A DNA stretch of 64,000 nucleotides from Amycolatopsis sp. A133. Its GTDB lineage: Bacteria > Actinomycetota > Actinomycetes > Mycobacteriales > Pseudonocardiaceae. Every line of letters begins with the position of its first letter. Within the stretch, counting starts at the first letter, position 1. The stretch lies in NCBI RefSeq assembly GCF_031082405.1, contig NZ_JAVHJU010000017.1, positions 1-64,000 on the forward strand, read 5' to 3'. Shown here piece after piece: positions 1 through 7,470 of the stretch. The notes below the pieces were generated by a model. The model was not told the origin of the DNA, did no database searches, and was given only the letters and a program-made list of their open reading frames with translations. Position numbers and translations under genes: made by a program.

Positions 1-83
1 AGCAGCGGAGATGCACGGCCGAGTCGGAAGCGGCGGGCTGTCACGGGCGGGTCCTAACTGAAGCGGAGCAGGGTGGTGAGGTA

Positions 84-111
84 GGTAAGGCGGGTTAGAA
101 CCCGCCTTACC
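84..111 (-). terminator. Hairpin downstream of the PaaX-type gene
   Basis: Perfect 12-bp inverted repeat (GGTAAGGCGGGT / ACCCGCCTTACC) around the 4-nt loop TAGA. It lies 24 bases past the stop of the leftward regulator gene. There is no T-run, so it is a likely but not classical terminator. Nothing recognisable was seen in positions 1-83. Confidence 0.6.
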
Positions 112-135
112 ACTCACGACAACTTGCGCCGGGAC

Positions 136-978
136 TCAGCCGAGGTTGATCGACTTGGCCACGTACGCCCGGGCCGGCGTCTCCAGCTGGGCGTGCAGCG
201 CGAAGAACAGCTCGGCCGCGCGAATCCCGGACCAGCCGCGGGGCAGGAACTCCGCCGGCAGACCGGGATCGAGGTACGGCATCCGCCGCCAGCCGGTCAG
301 CACGCGGACGTAGTCGGCGAAAGCCTGTTCTTCGGTCACCGGCTTCCGGCGCAACGCCGGGCCGTGCTCGTCGAGGAACGTCGTGTAGAGCTCGTCCAGC
401 CGGTCCAGGTCCCACCACTGGCGGACCTTCGCCACGACGTCGCCGAAGGCGAGGTGGTCGGCGCGGAACAGGTCGGCGTACCCGGCGAGGCCGAGCCGGG
501 TGAGCGCTTCCTCGGTCGCCGCGTGGAGGTGGGCCGGGGCGATCCAGACGCCGGAGGCCGCGGTGCCGAACCCCATCCGGGAGAGCTGGGTGCGCAGGAG
601 GTGCCGCTTGTGGCGTTCGGTCTCGGGGACGGAGAACACCGCGAGCAGCCAGCCGTCGGCCGGGGTCGCGCGCCCGCGGCGGAAGATCCGCTCGTCGCCC
701 TCGCGCAGGATTTCGCGGGCTTCGTCGGACAGCTCGTAGCCGGCGGTGGCGTCGCGGCGCACGGCTTCGAGGATCCCGCGCCGCTTCAGCCGCGAGATCG
801 ACGAGCGCACGGCGGGCTCGTCGACACCGACGGCGCCGAGCAGGTCGATCAGCGAGGCGACCGACAGCCAGCCGCCTTCGGTGCGCGAGTAGAGGCCGTA
901 CACCGTCACGATGAGCTGACGAGGCTGAGCGGCCCGGCCGGAGCCGTCCAGTTCGGTTGCCTCGGGTACGGCCGTCAT
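136..978 (-). CDS. PaaX-family transcriptional repressor
   Basis: 280 aa, the usual length for PaaX-type regulators, which repress phenylacetate or related aromatic-acid genes and respond to CoA thioesters. The N-terminal winged helix (about residues 18-85, containing AVRSSISRLKRRGILEA) is followed by the PaaX middle domain (GWLLAVFSVPETERHKRHLL) and the PaaX C-terminal domain (RADHLAFGDVVAK onward). ATG at 978 was chosen because TATCGT (985-990, minus strand) sits 6 nt upstream and there is no Shine-Dalgarno, implying a leaderless mRNA. Longer upstream extensions read antisense to the divergent acetyltransferase. No paa catabolic genes are nearby, so the ligand is unknown. Confidence 0.88.
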   Translation of the reverse strand: MTAVPEATELDGSGRAAQPRQLIVTVYGLYSRTEGGWLSVASLIDLLGAVGVDEPAVRSSISRLKRRGILEAVRRDATAGYELSDEAREILREGDERIFRRGRATPADGWLLAVFSVPETERHKRHLLRTQLSRMGFGTAASGVWIAPAHLHAATEEALTRLGLAGYADLFRADHLAFGDVVAKVRQWWDLDRLDELYTTFLDEHGPALRRKPVTEEQAFADYVRVLTGWRRMPYLDPGLPAEFLPRGWSGIRAAELFFALHAQLETPARAYVAKSINLG

Positions 979-1029
979 CGGGCCACGATAGCAACCCCGT
1001 CCGGGTCGCTCCGCTACGATTTCGCCGCG
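979..1029. promoter_or_regulatory. Divergent leaderless promoters of paaX-type gene and GNAT gene
   Basis: Only 51 bp separate the two start codons. TATCGT (985-990, minus) precedes the regulator ATG by 6 nt, and TACGAT (1015-1020, plus) precedes the acetyltransferase ATG by 9 nt. No SD is visible for either gene. Spacing suggests both transcripts start at or next to the start codon. Confidence 0.45.
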
Positions 1030-1707
1030 ATGCTGCCAGCCACCAAGGGGATCTTCGACCGGCTCACCCGCCGCGGGCGCCTGATGACCAAGCGGGCCTG
1101 CGACCGGCAGGGCCATGTCGTGCGCAGCGGGCGCTTCCTGTTCCGGACGCCGACCGCGTGGGAGTACGCCGCCGCCGTGGCCGGGGGCAGTGATCCGGGC
1201 GCGCAGCGGTGGCTCGGCTGGCAGCGCGACTCGATCGTCGCCGAGGCGTCGCGGGCGGACGCGCTGCGCGTGGTGCCCGGCACCGGGCCGGACTGGGCCT
1301 CGCCCGATCCGCAGTCGGTCGACCTGGTGATGATCGACGTCGAGGCCAACCGCTGCGTCGGGCTGGTGAGCGTGCACACCGGCGAGGACGGCGGCCCGGA
1401 GACCGGCGGCTACCTCGCCCCGGACTACCGCGGCCGCGGTCACGGGCGGGTGCTCTTCGCGGCCGGGCTGACCCTGGCGCACGACCACCTCGGCCTGTCG
1501 CGGGTGCGCGCCGGCGCGGAGGTCGGCAACGTCGCCAGCGCGCGGTCGCTGCAGGCCGCCGGGCTCGTCCGGGTCGGCGGCCCGCCGACGTACCGGCTGC
1601 CGGACGGCCGGGTCACCGAGGCGTGGTGGTTCCAGCACGACGTCCCGCGCCCGGCGCGGTGCGGTGGTCCGCAAGCGACGTGGTTCCCGGTGTCTTCGGT
1701 GCTCTGA
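1030..1707 (+). CDS. GNAT-family N-acetyltransferase
   Basis: 225 aa. The acetyl-CoA binding signature is visible as DYRGRGHGRVLFAAGL (about residues 136-151), preceded by strand residues VDLVMIDVEANRCVGLVSVH and followed by the typical N-x-AS-ARSLQAAGL motif of RimJ-like acetyltransferases (VGNVASARSLQAAGLVRVG). It probably acetylates an amino group on a protein N-terminus or small molecule; the substrate cannot be told. The start at 1030 is preceded by TACGAT without an SD; ATG at 1084 is an alternative. The last 20 residues after the GNAT fold look non-conserved. Confidence 0.8.
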   Translation: MLPATKGIFDRLTRRGRLMTKRACDRQGHVVRSGRFLFRTPTAWEYAAAVAGGSDPGAQRWLGWQRDSIVAEASRADALRVVPGTGPDWASPDPQSVDLVMIDVEANRCVGLVSVHTGEDGGPETGGYLAPDYRGRGHGRVLFAAGLTLAHDHLGLSRVRAGAEVGNVASARSLQAAGLVRVGGPPTYRLPDGRVTEAWWFQHDVPRPARCGGPQATWFPVSSVL

Positions 1708-1750
1708 TGCTTCGGTCTTCGCCGACGTTTCCCGCAGCTACCTTCGCCGC

Positions 1751-2488
1751 ATGACTTCGCTTTCCGCTCCCGTTCCGCCCGTGCCTTCCGAAGTTGCGCT
1801 GGGCAGCATCGCCTGGCTGCGCGCGTCCGTGGCCCGCTTCAGCAACGGCCCCGACCACACCCGGCGGCGGGCGCTCGCGGTCGACGCGCTCGCGCCGGTC
1901 GACACCGATGCCTTGCAGGGAACGGCTTTCTCGCGGACCCACCGGATCGTCGCCGGTCTCGACGTCGTCGACGTGATGGCCGAGATCGCGCGGCCGGTGC
2001 CGGTCGGGGTGCTCGCCGAGGCGTTGGGCCTGCCGGACGTCTCCGCCGACGTCACGCCGGTCGCGGCCGCCTACCACCCGCACGTGCTGCCCGGCGCGGC
2101 CGCCGAAGCGGCGTTGACGCGGCTGATCGCGGAATGCGGCGGGCCGACCGAGCTCGCGGCGGCGCGGATCGGCCTGCTCGTCCAGGCCTGCGACGCCACG
2201 GCGGGACTCGTCGGCAACGGGCTTTTGGCTTCGCTGACCGGAAAACCCGCCGAGCAGCCGGTGCTCGCCACGCGTCGCCGGATCGACGGTGAGGACGTCA
2301 CGGTGTCCCTCGACGGCACGCCGTTCGGGGCCGGCCCCCGCGCCTGCCCGGGAGCGCGGCAGGCCGTGGCCCTCGCGACCGGCGTTCTCGAGGCGTTGCG
2401 CGGTTTCCGCCTGACAGAAGTGGAAACGACGTGGGTTCCGGCGCCGAATCTCCGGATGCCCGCGGTGCTGCGGGTGACCCGCGGCTGA
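1751..2488 (+). CDS. Short cytochrome P450-like protein
   Basis: 245 aa, little more than half of a bacterial P450 (about 400 aa). The C-terminus has a good haem-thiolate loop, FGAGPRACPGARQAV (about residues 194-208), with the Cys ligand intact, and upstream QACDATAGLVGNGL resembles an I-helix. No ExxR pair of the K-helix is visible between them, and the N-terminal third is reduced. It may be a haem-binding relative that is not a monooxygenase, or a degenerated P450 that stays translatable. ATG 1751 lies 6 nt after TACCTT (1739-1744), suggesting a leaderless mRNA. Confidence 0.7.
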   Translation: MTSLSAPVPPVPSEVALGSIAWLRASVARFSNGPDHTRRRALAVDALAPVDTDALQGTAFSRTHRIVAGLDVVDVMAEIARPVPVGVLAEALGLPDVSADVTPVAAAYHPHVLPGAAAEAALTRLIAECGGPTELAAARIGLLVQACDATAGLVGNGLLASLTGKPAEQPVLATRRRIDGEDVTVSLDGTPFGAGPRACPGARQAVALATGVLEALRGFRLTEVETTWVPAPNLRMPAVLRVTRG

Positions 2489-2545
2489 CCGGTCAGGGGG
2501 TTCTGCTAAGACTTACCGCGTTCATTCTCGGGGGAAGGTGGGGAA

Positions 2546-2905
2546 TTGCTGTACTTCAACGGCCTGCTCGGCATCATCACGTTCGGGTTGTGGATCTTCT
2601 GCCTGGTCGACGTGATCACGACGGACGAATCGTCCTGCCGCAACCTGCCGAAGGGGCTGTGGCTGCTGCTCGTGCTGGTGGTGCCGCTGGTCGGCTCGAT
2701 CATCTGGCTGGTCGCGGGCCGTCCGCAGCAGGTGATGCGGGCGCGCGGCCCGTACGAGCGCCAGGCGTCGGCGTTCCCCGAATACGACCGCCCGGGCCGC
2801 TTCGCGGCGACGAGCCCGGAAGACGACGAGGAATTCCTCCGCAAGTGCCGCGAACGCGCGGAGGCCCAGCGCAGGCTGGCCCGCGAAAAGCGCGGCGACG
2901 CCTAA
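2546..2905 (+). CDS. PLDc_N-domain membrane protein
   Basis: 119 aa. It matches the short 'phospholipase D nuclease N-terminal' (PLDc_N) family of actinobacterial membrane proteins: two hydrophobic helices (about 2-22 and 36-58, the second ending VVPLVGSIIWLVAGRP) with the conserved CLVDVITTD between them, then a charged cytoplasmic tail rich in Arg and Glu. It has no nuclease HKD motif. The TTG start is chosen because a strong purine-rich SD (GGGGAAGG) lies upstream and the frame starts there. The function of the family is unknown. Its end overlaps the convergent MarR gene by 4 nt. Confidence 0.75.
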   Translation: MLYFNGLLGIITFGLWIFCLVDVITTDESSCRNLPKGLWLLLVLVVPLVGSIIWLVAGRPQQVMRARGPYERQASAFPEYDRPGRFAATSPEDDEEFLRKCRERAEAQRRLAREKRGDA

Positions 2906-3366
2906 CAGGCCGGTCCGTCGCAGGTGCCGCGTTCGTAGGCTTCCAGCGTGGTGATCACCAGCTGCCGCTCGGCCGGGGTCAGCGGGGTCAGCGCGTCGCT
3001 CCACGCCTTGGCGCCGCGGGCCAGCCAGGCGTCGACCGCCGGGCGCTTGCCCGGGGTGATGCTGACGATCGTGCGGCGGCGGTCGGCCGGGTCCTCGTCG
3101 CGGTTCAGCACGCCCTGCCGGCTGAGGTCGCCGACCATCAGGCTCGCCGTCGTCGGCGCCACCTGCAGGCGGGTGGCCAGCTCGGTCACCGTCATCGGGC
3201 CGTCGAAGAGCAGGTACGACAGCAGCGAAAGGTGCCGCGGCGCCAGCGCGCAGCCGTTCAGCTCCTCGGGCACCGGCGTGCGCTTCGCGCGGCCGACCAG
3301 GCGTGGCATGAGCAGCAGGAGCTGCCTCACGCCGTCCTCGACACTCGGTCCGGCCTCCGTTGACAC
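2902..3366 (-). CDS. MarR-family transcriptional regulator
   Basis: 154 aa. Canonical MarR winged helix: PMTVTELATRLQVAPTTASLMVGDLSRQG (recognition helix region, about residues 58-86), then the wing NRDEDPADRRRTIVSITP containing the signature DxRR. The GTG start has a clear SD (GGAGGTGAG). It is divergent from a deazaflavin-dependent nitroreductase-type gene, and a 7-bp inverted repeat lies between them, so it likely controls that gene and itself. The C-terminal CDGPAC has two Cys that could be redox-active; this is speculative. Confidence 0.9.
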   Translation of the reverse strand: MSTEAGPSVEDGVRQLLLLMPRLVGRAKRTPVPEELNGCALAPRHLSLLSYLLFDGPMTVTELATRLQVAPTTASLMVGDLSRQGVLNRDEDPADRRRTIVSITPGKRPAVDAWLARGAKAWSDALTPLTPAERQLVITTLEAYERGTCDGPAC

Positions 3367-3387
3367 CGCTCACCTCCCGTCGGTAGT

Positions 3388-3404
3388 TTTGCTTGCAAAG
3401 CAAA
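3388..3404. promoter_or_regulatory. Probable MarR operator
   Basis: Inverted repeat TTTGCTT-GCA-AAGCAAA between the divergent MarR gene and the DDN-type gene. Arms of 7 bp with a 3-bp centre fit the 15-18 bp palindromes bound by MarR dimers. AT-rich relative to its surroundings. Confidence 0.6.
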
Positions 3405-3464
3405 CTCTTCGCCCGAGCGTACCTTCCGCCCGCTCGAGCCTACCGGCCAGAAACAGGGGATCCC

Positions 3465-3887
3465 ATGACCGCACCAGCCGACATGAACGAGTTCAACCAG
3501 CAGCTCGCCGCCGAGTTCCGGGCCAACGAGGGCAAGGTCGGCGGCATGTTCGCGGACAAGAACGTGCTCCTGCTCACCACCATCGGCGCGAAGAGCGGCG
3601 AAGAGCGCCTGTCGCCGCTGGTCTACACCCGGGACGGCGACCGCTACGTCATCGCCGCGTCCATGGGTGGCGCGCCGAAGAACCCGGCCTGGTACCACAA
3701 CCTGGTCGCCAACCCGAAGGTCACCGTCGAGGTCGGCACCGAGAAGTTCGAGGCCACGGCCACCGTGATCGCCGACCGCGCCGAGCGCGACCGCCTCTAC
3801 GCGGGCATGGTCGCGCACGCCGAGGGCTTCGCCGACTACGAGAAGAAGACCGACCGGGTCATCCCGATCGTGGTCCTGGAGCGTTAA
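3465..3887 (+). CDS. Deazaflavin (F420)-dependent nitroreductase-family protein
   Basis: 140 aa, typical of the DDN / F420H2-dependent quinone reductase family with a split beta-barrel fold. Conserved features are LLLTTIGAKSGEERLSPLVY (about 43-62), the GAPKNPAWYHNLVANP segment (about 76-91) that contacts the deazaflavin, and an R/Y-rich end (EKKTDRVIPIVVLER). Such enzymes use reduced F420 to reduce quinones, nitro compounds or other xenobiotics. The ATG at 3465 has AGGGGA upstream. Divergent MarR control suggests induction by a toxic small molecule. Confidence 0.88.
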   Translation: MTAPADMNEFNQQLAAEFRANEGKVGGMFADKNVLLLTTIGAKSGEERLSPLVYTRDGDRYVIAASMGGAPKNPAWYHNLVANPKVTVEVGTEKFEATATVIADRAERDRLYAGMVAHAEGFADYEKKTDRVIPIVVLER

Positions 3888-5053
3888 GAACCGACCGGCG
3901 CGGGCTCGGCGCGCGTCTCGGCAGGACGCTGTTCTTCCTGCCGCTCGGCGCGCCGGGCTTCCTTGCGGGCGATGAGCCCCTTGCCGACGTCGATCAGCGG
4001 TTTCTCGACCCAGCGGTGGATCAGGTCGGCGATCGCCAGCCCGACCAGGAACACCGTCAGCGCCGAGACCGTCCGGTGCTGCCCGAGCCCGGGCACCGCC
4101 TGCACCACGACGAAGTGCACCGGCCCCTGCAGCAGGTACAGCGAGTACGACCGCTCGCCGACGAACCGCATCGGGGCGGTGCCGAGCAGCCACCGCAGCG
4201 GGCCCGGGCTCACCAGCACGATCAGCAGGAGCATCGTCAGCGCCGCGTACCCGACCAGCAGCCACAGGTTGTTGCGGGTCTCGTGCCAGAGACGGTCGAA
4301 GTTCGTGTGCAGCAGCGCGAACGCCGCGACGATCGGGATCGCCGCCAGCGGGTGCGTCAGCGGCTTCAGCAGCGCGTACCCGCGGCGGTAGTGCAGCATG
4401 ATCGCCAGCAGGCAGCCGCCCGCCAGGATGAAGTAGTGGATCGTCGACCGGTAGATGGCGGTCATCGAGTTCTCGAGCACCCAGCCGCCGGAGGTCAGCG
4501 GCACCAGCGCCAGCAGCACGGCCATCGCGACCGCGACCAGCAGGAACTTGCGCTTCGCCGCGCCGATCCCCACCGCGACCAGCAGGAACGGCCAGACCAG
4601 GTAGAACTTCTCCTCGATCCCGAGCGTCCACGAGCCGCTGAAGAAGTTGTCCGCGCCGTTGGTGTACGACGGCAGGAACTCGTTGAGGAACGTCAGGTAG
4701 AACTTCAGCGCGCGCGGGAAGTCACGCGAGTAGAACTCGCCGCGGAGCAGGACGAAGGCGACGATCCCGCCCAGGATCACCAGGTACGGCGGCAAGATCC
4801 GGAACACGCGCCGGATGTAGAAGTTCGACAGCGAGATCCGGCCGGTGCGGTCCTGCTCGCGCAGCAGCAGCGTCGTGATCAGGAACCCGGACAGCACGAA
4901 GAAGAGGTAAACGCCGACCCAGCCGGACAGCCACGTCCAGCCCGGCCCGCCGAAGTGGAAGAAGATGACCATCGTCGCGGCGAGCGCGCGCAGGCCGTCG
5001 AGCCCGGGGAACCGCCGCAGGCCGAGGTAGTCCTCGTGGCTCATCGTGCGCAA
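3884..5053 (-). CDS. Acyltransferase 3 family (OafA/YrhL-like) membrane protein
   Basis: 389 aa polytopic protein. It starts with the family hallmark RRFPGLDGLRALAATMVIFFHFGGPGW, in which the H of FFHF is a conserved catalytic residue, followed by LSGFLITTLLLREQDRTGRISLSNFYIRRVFRILPPY (the R-rich RRVFRILPPY block). About 10 TM helices and a basic tail. These proteins move acyl groups onto sugars of polysaccharides, lipids or antibiotics. The TTG start has AGGGGA at good spacing; the ATG at 5044 lies too far from it. It overlaps the preceding plus-strand gene by 4 nt. The acceptor is unknown. Confidence 0.88.
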   Translation of the reverse strand: MRTMSHEDYLGLRRFPGLDGLRALAATMVIFFHFGGPGWTWLSGWVGVYLFFVLSGFLITTLLLREQDRTGRISLSNFYIRRVFRILPPYLVILGGIVAFVLLRGEFYSRDFPRALKFYLTFLNEFLPSYTNGADNFFSGSWTLGIEEKFYLVWPFLLVAVGIGAAKRKFLLVAVAMAVLLALVPLTSGGWVLENSMTAIYRSTIHYFILAGGCLLAIMLHYRRGYALLKPLTHPLAAIPIVAAFALLHTNFDRLWHETRNNLWLLVGYAALTMLLLIVLVSPGPLRWLLGTAPMRFVGERSYSLYLLQGPVHFVVVQAVPGLGQHRTVSALTVFLVGLAIADLIHRWVEKPLIDVGKGLIARKEARRAERQEEQRPAETRAEPAPVGS

Positions 5054-5063
5054 GGCGGTTCCC

Positions 5064-6425
5064 CTATCGGTCTGATCGGCCGGCCGAGTATATGGCTACG
5101 ATTTCCGCGCCATTTCCCCGGCCGGGGTGCGCATCACCCGGCCCGGAAGCGGTTCCCGGGTCGTAGCGGCGCTTGAGCTCCCGGAGCCGCCGCAGGTCAG
5201 CGGCCGGAAAGACGCTCTCCGCGACCTCCTCCGGCGCGTGCTCGCCGTACACGAAGGGCAGCAGCCGGCCGGTCGTCCACGGCGCCAGCGCGTCGAACAG
5301 CTTCGTGTGCTTGCGCCGGACGGTCGCGACACCGTCGTCGCCGACCACCGACAGGGCCCGGACGACGTACTCGGCCGAGCGGTCCCAGCCCACGCCCGGC
5401 GTCTCCGGCGTCCGCGCGAGTGCGCCGCCCAGCCGGTCGATGATCAGCACCGGCGGTGCGGCCGCGCCCGGGCCGGCGTGTTCGCCGATCGCGTCGAGCA
5501 TGGCGTCGTTCAGCTGGGAGACGGTCGCGTTGGTCCCGTGGTAGCCGTGCGGCTGCCGCGGCTCGGCCGCGATCGACCCGGACTCGGTGAACGGCATCGG
5601 CCTCAGCGTGTCCAGCAGGCTCGAGGCGGTGGCCCGCAGCGGCGCGACGAGGTCGTCGCCGTCTTCGCCGAGGTAGGCGATCCGGACCTGGGCGATGTGC
5701 CGGCCGCGCACGGGCGCCGGGACCATCGGCAGGTCGGGGTACTGGACCATCGCGAGCGACGTCGTCAGCGTGTCGGGCGCGGCCGCCGACCACGTCCGCC
5801 AGGCCCGCAGCACGGCCGGCACATCGGCGCTGTCGAAGGTGAGGCTGCCGCCGTAGAGCTCGCCGACCGGCATGAGGTCGAACTCGATCGCCGTGACGAC
5901 ACCGAAGCCGTCACGGCCGCCGCGCAGCGCCCAGAACAGGTCCGAGCCCGGCTCGACGCGCCGGAGCTCGCCGTCGGCGGTCACGACGTCGAGCGCGCGG
6001 ACGTGGTCGGCGGCGCGGCCGTAGCGGCGGGCCATCAGCCCGAAGCCGCCGCTGAGCGTGTAGCCGACGACGCCGACGTCCGGCGACGAGCCGCTGAGCG
6101 GTGCCAGACCGTGCTTGCCGGCGGCTTCGATCACCGCTTCCCACCGGGCGCCCGCTTCGACGCGGGCGGTGCGGGCCGCGGCGTCGACGTCGACGCCGGT
6201 CATCCGGCGGGTGCTGATCAGGAGCCCGTCGGTGCCGGCGGTCAGGCCGTGCCCGGTGGCCTGGACCGCGACGCGCAGCCCGTGCTCGGCCGCGTAGCGC
6301 ACGGCGGCGGCGACGTCCTCCGCGCTTTCGGCGGCGACGACGACCGCGGGCGAGCTGGGCACCGCCGTCTGGAAGCCGGCGGCTTCTTCGGCGTAACCGT
6401 CCTGACCGGGGCGGAGGAGGTTCAT
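5064..6425 (-). CDS. FAD-linked oxidase, berberine-bridge-enzyme type, 3' end probably frameshifted
   Basis: 453 aa. Conserved PCMH FAD domain: PSSPAVVVAAESAEDVAAAV, VQATGHGLTAGTDGLLISTRRM (the GHG region that carries the His bond to FAD), and GVVGYTLSGGFGLMARRYG. A substrate domain and a short BBE tail follow. It should oxidise an alcohol, sugar or secondary metabolite with O2. The end is odd: the family normally finishes RYDPGNRF, but here the frame reads RYDPGTAS and runs 24 codons on. Adding one base in the GGG run near 5165 restores YDPGNRFRAG and a stop at 5134-5136. Divergent from a LysR gene. Confidence 0.85.
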   Translation of the reverse strand: MNLLRPGQDGYAEEAAGFQTAVPSSPAVVVAAESAEDVAAAVRYAAEHGLRVAVQATGHGLTAGTDGLLISTRRMTGVDVDAAARTARVEAGARWEAVIEAAGKHGLAPLSGSSPDVGVVGYTLSGGFGLMARRYGRAADHVRALDVVTADGELRRVEPGSDLFWALRGGRDGFGVVTAIEFDLMPVGELYGGSLTFDSADVPAVLRAWRTWSAAAPDTLTTSLAMVQYPDLPMVPAPVRGRHIAQVRIAYLGEDGDDLVAPLRATASSLLDTLRPMPFTESGSIAAEPRQPHGYHGTNATVSQLNDAMLDAIGEHAGPGAAAPPVLIIDRLGGALARTPETPGVGWDRSAEYVVRALSVVGDDGVATVRRKHTKLFDALAPWTTGRLLPFVYGEHAPEEVAESVFPAADLRRLRELKRRYDPGTASGPGDAHPGRGNGAEIVAIYSAGRSDR

Positions 6426-6501
6426 CTCGAGTCCTTTCGTTTGCTCCTTCCAGCTTCGGACGGACTCGATCAGAAGTCCAAGATCTGGTTTGTCTACCGA
6501 C

Positions 6502-6507
6502 TAGAAT
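6502..6507 (+). promoter_or_regulatory. -10 box of the LysR gene
   Basis: TAGAAT lies 8 nt before the ATG at 6516, with no SD between them, consistent with leaderless transcription of the regulator. A convincing -35 is not visible. The same 90-bp gap must also hold the promoter of the divergent FAD oxidase. Confidence 0.4.
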
Positions 6508-6515
6508 CAGAGCTT

Positions 6516-7439
6516 ATGGAACTGCATCAGCTCGCGTACTTCGTCGCCGTCGCGGAGGAAGGCAACTTCACGCGCGCGGCGGAGCGGCTGCACGTGGCCC
6601 AGCCCGGGGTGAGTGCGCAGGTCAGGCGCCTGGAACGGGAGCTGGGACAGGAACTGCTGGACCGCTCCGGCCGGACGGTCCGGCTCACCGACGTCGGCGC
6701 CGCGGCCCTGCCGCACGCCCGGGCCGCGCTCGCGGCGGTGCAGGGCGTGCGCGAAGCCGTCGAGGAGCTGGCTGGGCTGGTCCGCGGGCAGGTCGCGATC
6801 GGCGCGGTGACGTCGGCGGGCCCGGTCGGGCTGCCGGACCTCCTGGCCGGCTTCCACCAGCGGTACCCGGCGGTGGAGATCACGCTGTCGGAAGCCAACT
6901 CGGACACGATGCTGACGGCGCTGCGCGAAGGACGTCTCGACCTCGCCGTCGTCGGCCTGGCGACCGGCCCGCCGCCCGGCATCGCGACGCAGGTGCTGCT
7001 CGACGAGCCGTTCCTGGCCGTCACCGCGCCGACGGGTCCGCTGGCCGGCCGCGACGAGGTCGAGATCTCCGATCTCGACGGCCTGCCGCTGATGGCGCTG
7101 CCGAAGGGGACGGGCCTGCGGACGGCCTTGGACGCCGCCTTCGCGCGGGCGGGGCTGACACCGCGGATCGCGTTCGAGGCGGCCGACCCGAACGTCCTGG
7201 TGCAGCTGGCGACGCGGGGTCTCGGCGTGGCGATCGTGCCGGAGTCGCTGGCCCGGTACCACCAGGCGGAGCTGTGGGTCGTCGGCCTCGCCGGACCGGG
7301 GTTGCGGGGCGTGCTGGCGCTGGCGTGGCGGGCGGACGGCCCGGTGAGCCCGGCCGCGCGCGCCTTGATCGCGTTCGCCCGGGCGGCTTACGGCTCTGGT
7401 GCAGCGCTTCCGCGACCCGTCCGCTCGGTTGAGAGTTGA
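6516..7439 (+). CDS. LysR-family transcriptional regulator
   Basis: 307 aa. The N-terminal winged helix MELHQLAYFVAVAEEGNFTRAAERLHVAQPGVSAQVRRLE is textbook LysR; a periplasmic-binding-protein-like effector domain follows (about 90-295, starting GQVAIGAVTSAGPVGLPDLL). It is divergent from the FAD-linked oxidase and probably activates it in response to its substrate or product. Leaderless start (TAGAAT 8 nt upstream). Confidence 0.92.
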   Translation: MELHQLAYFVAVAEEGNFTRAAERLHVAQPGVSAQVRRLERELGQELLDRSGRTVRLTDVGAAALPHARAALAAVQGVREAVEELAGLVRGQVAIGAVTSAGPVGLPDLLAGFHQRYPAVEITLSEANSDTMLTALREGRLDLAVVGLATGPPPGIATQVLLDEPFLAVTAPTGPLAGRDEVEISDLDGLPLMALPKGTGLRTALDAAFARAGLTPRIAFEAADPNVLVQLATRGLGVAIVPESLARYHQAELWVVGLAGPGLRGVLALAWRADGPVSPAARALIAFARAAYGSGAALPRPVRSVES

Positions 7440-7470
7440 CCGCTCCACCCTGGACCGCGAAGGTGGGCCG

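Noticed and set aside
1..83. Short ATG frame of 16 codons at positions 11-61
   Set aside because: No conservation, no motif, and too short to support as a gene.
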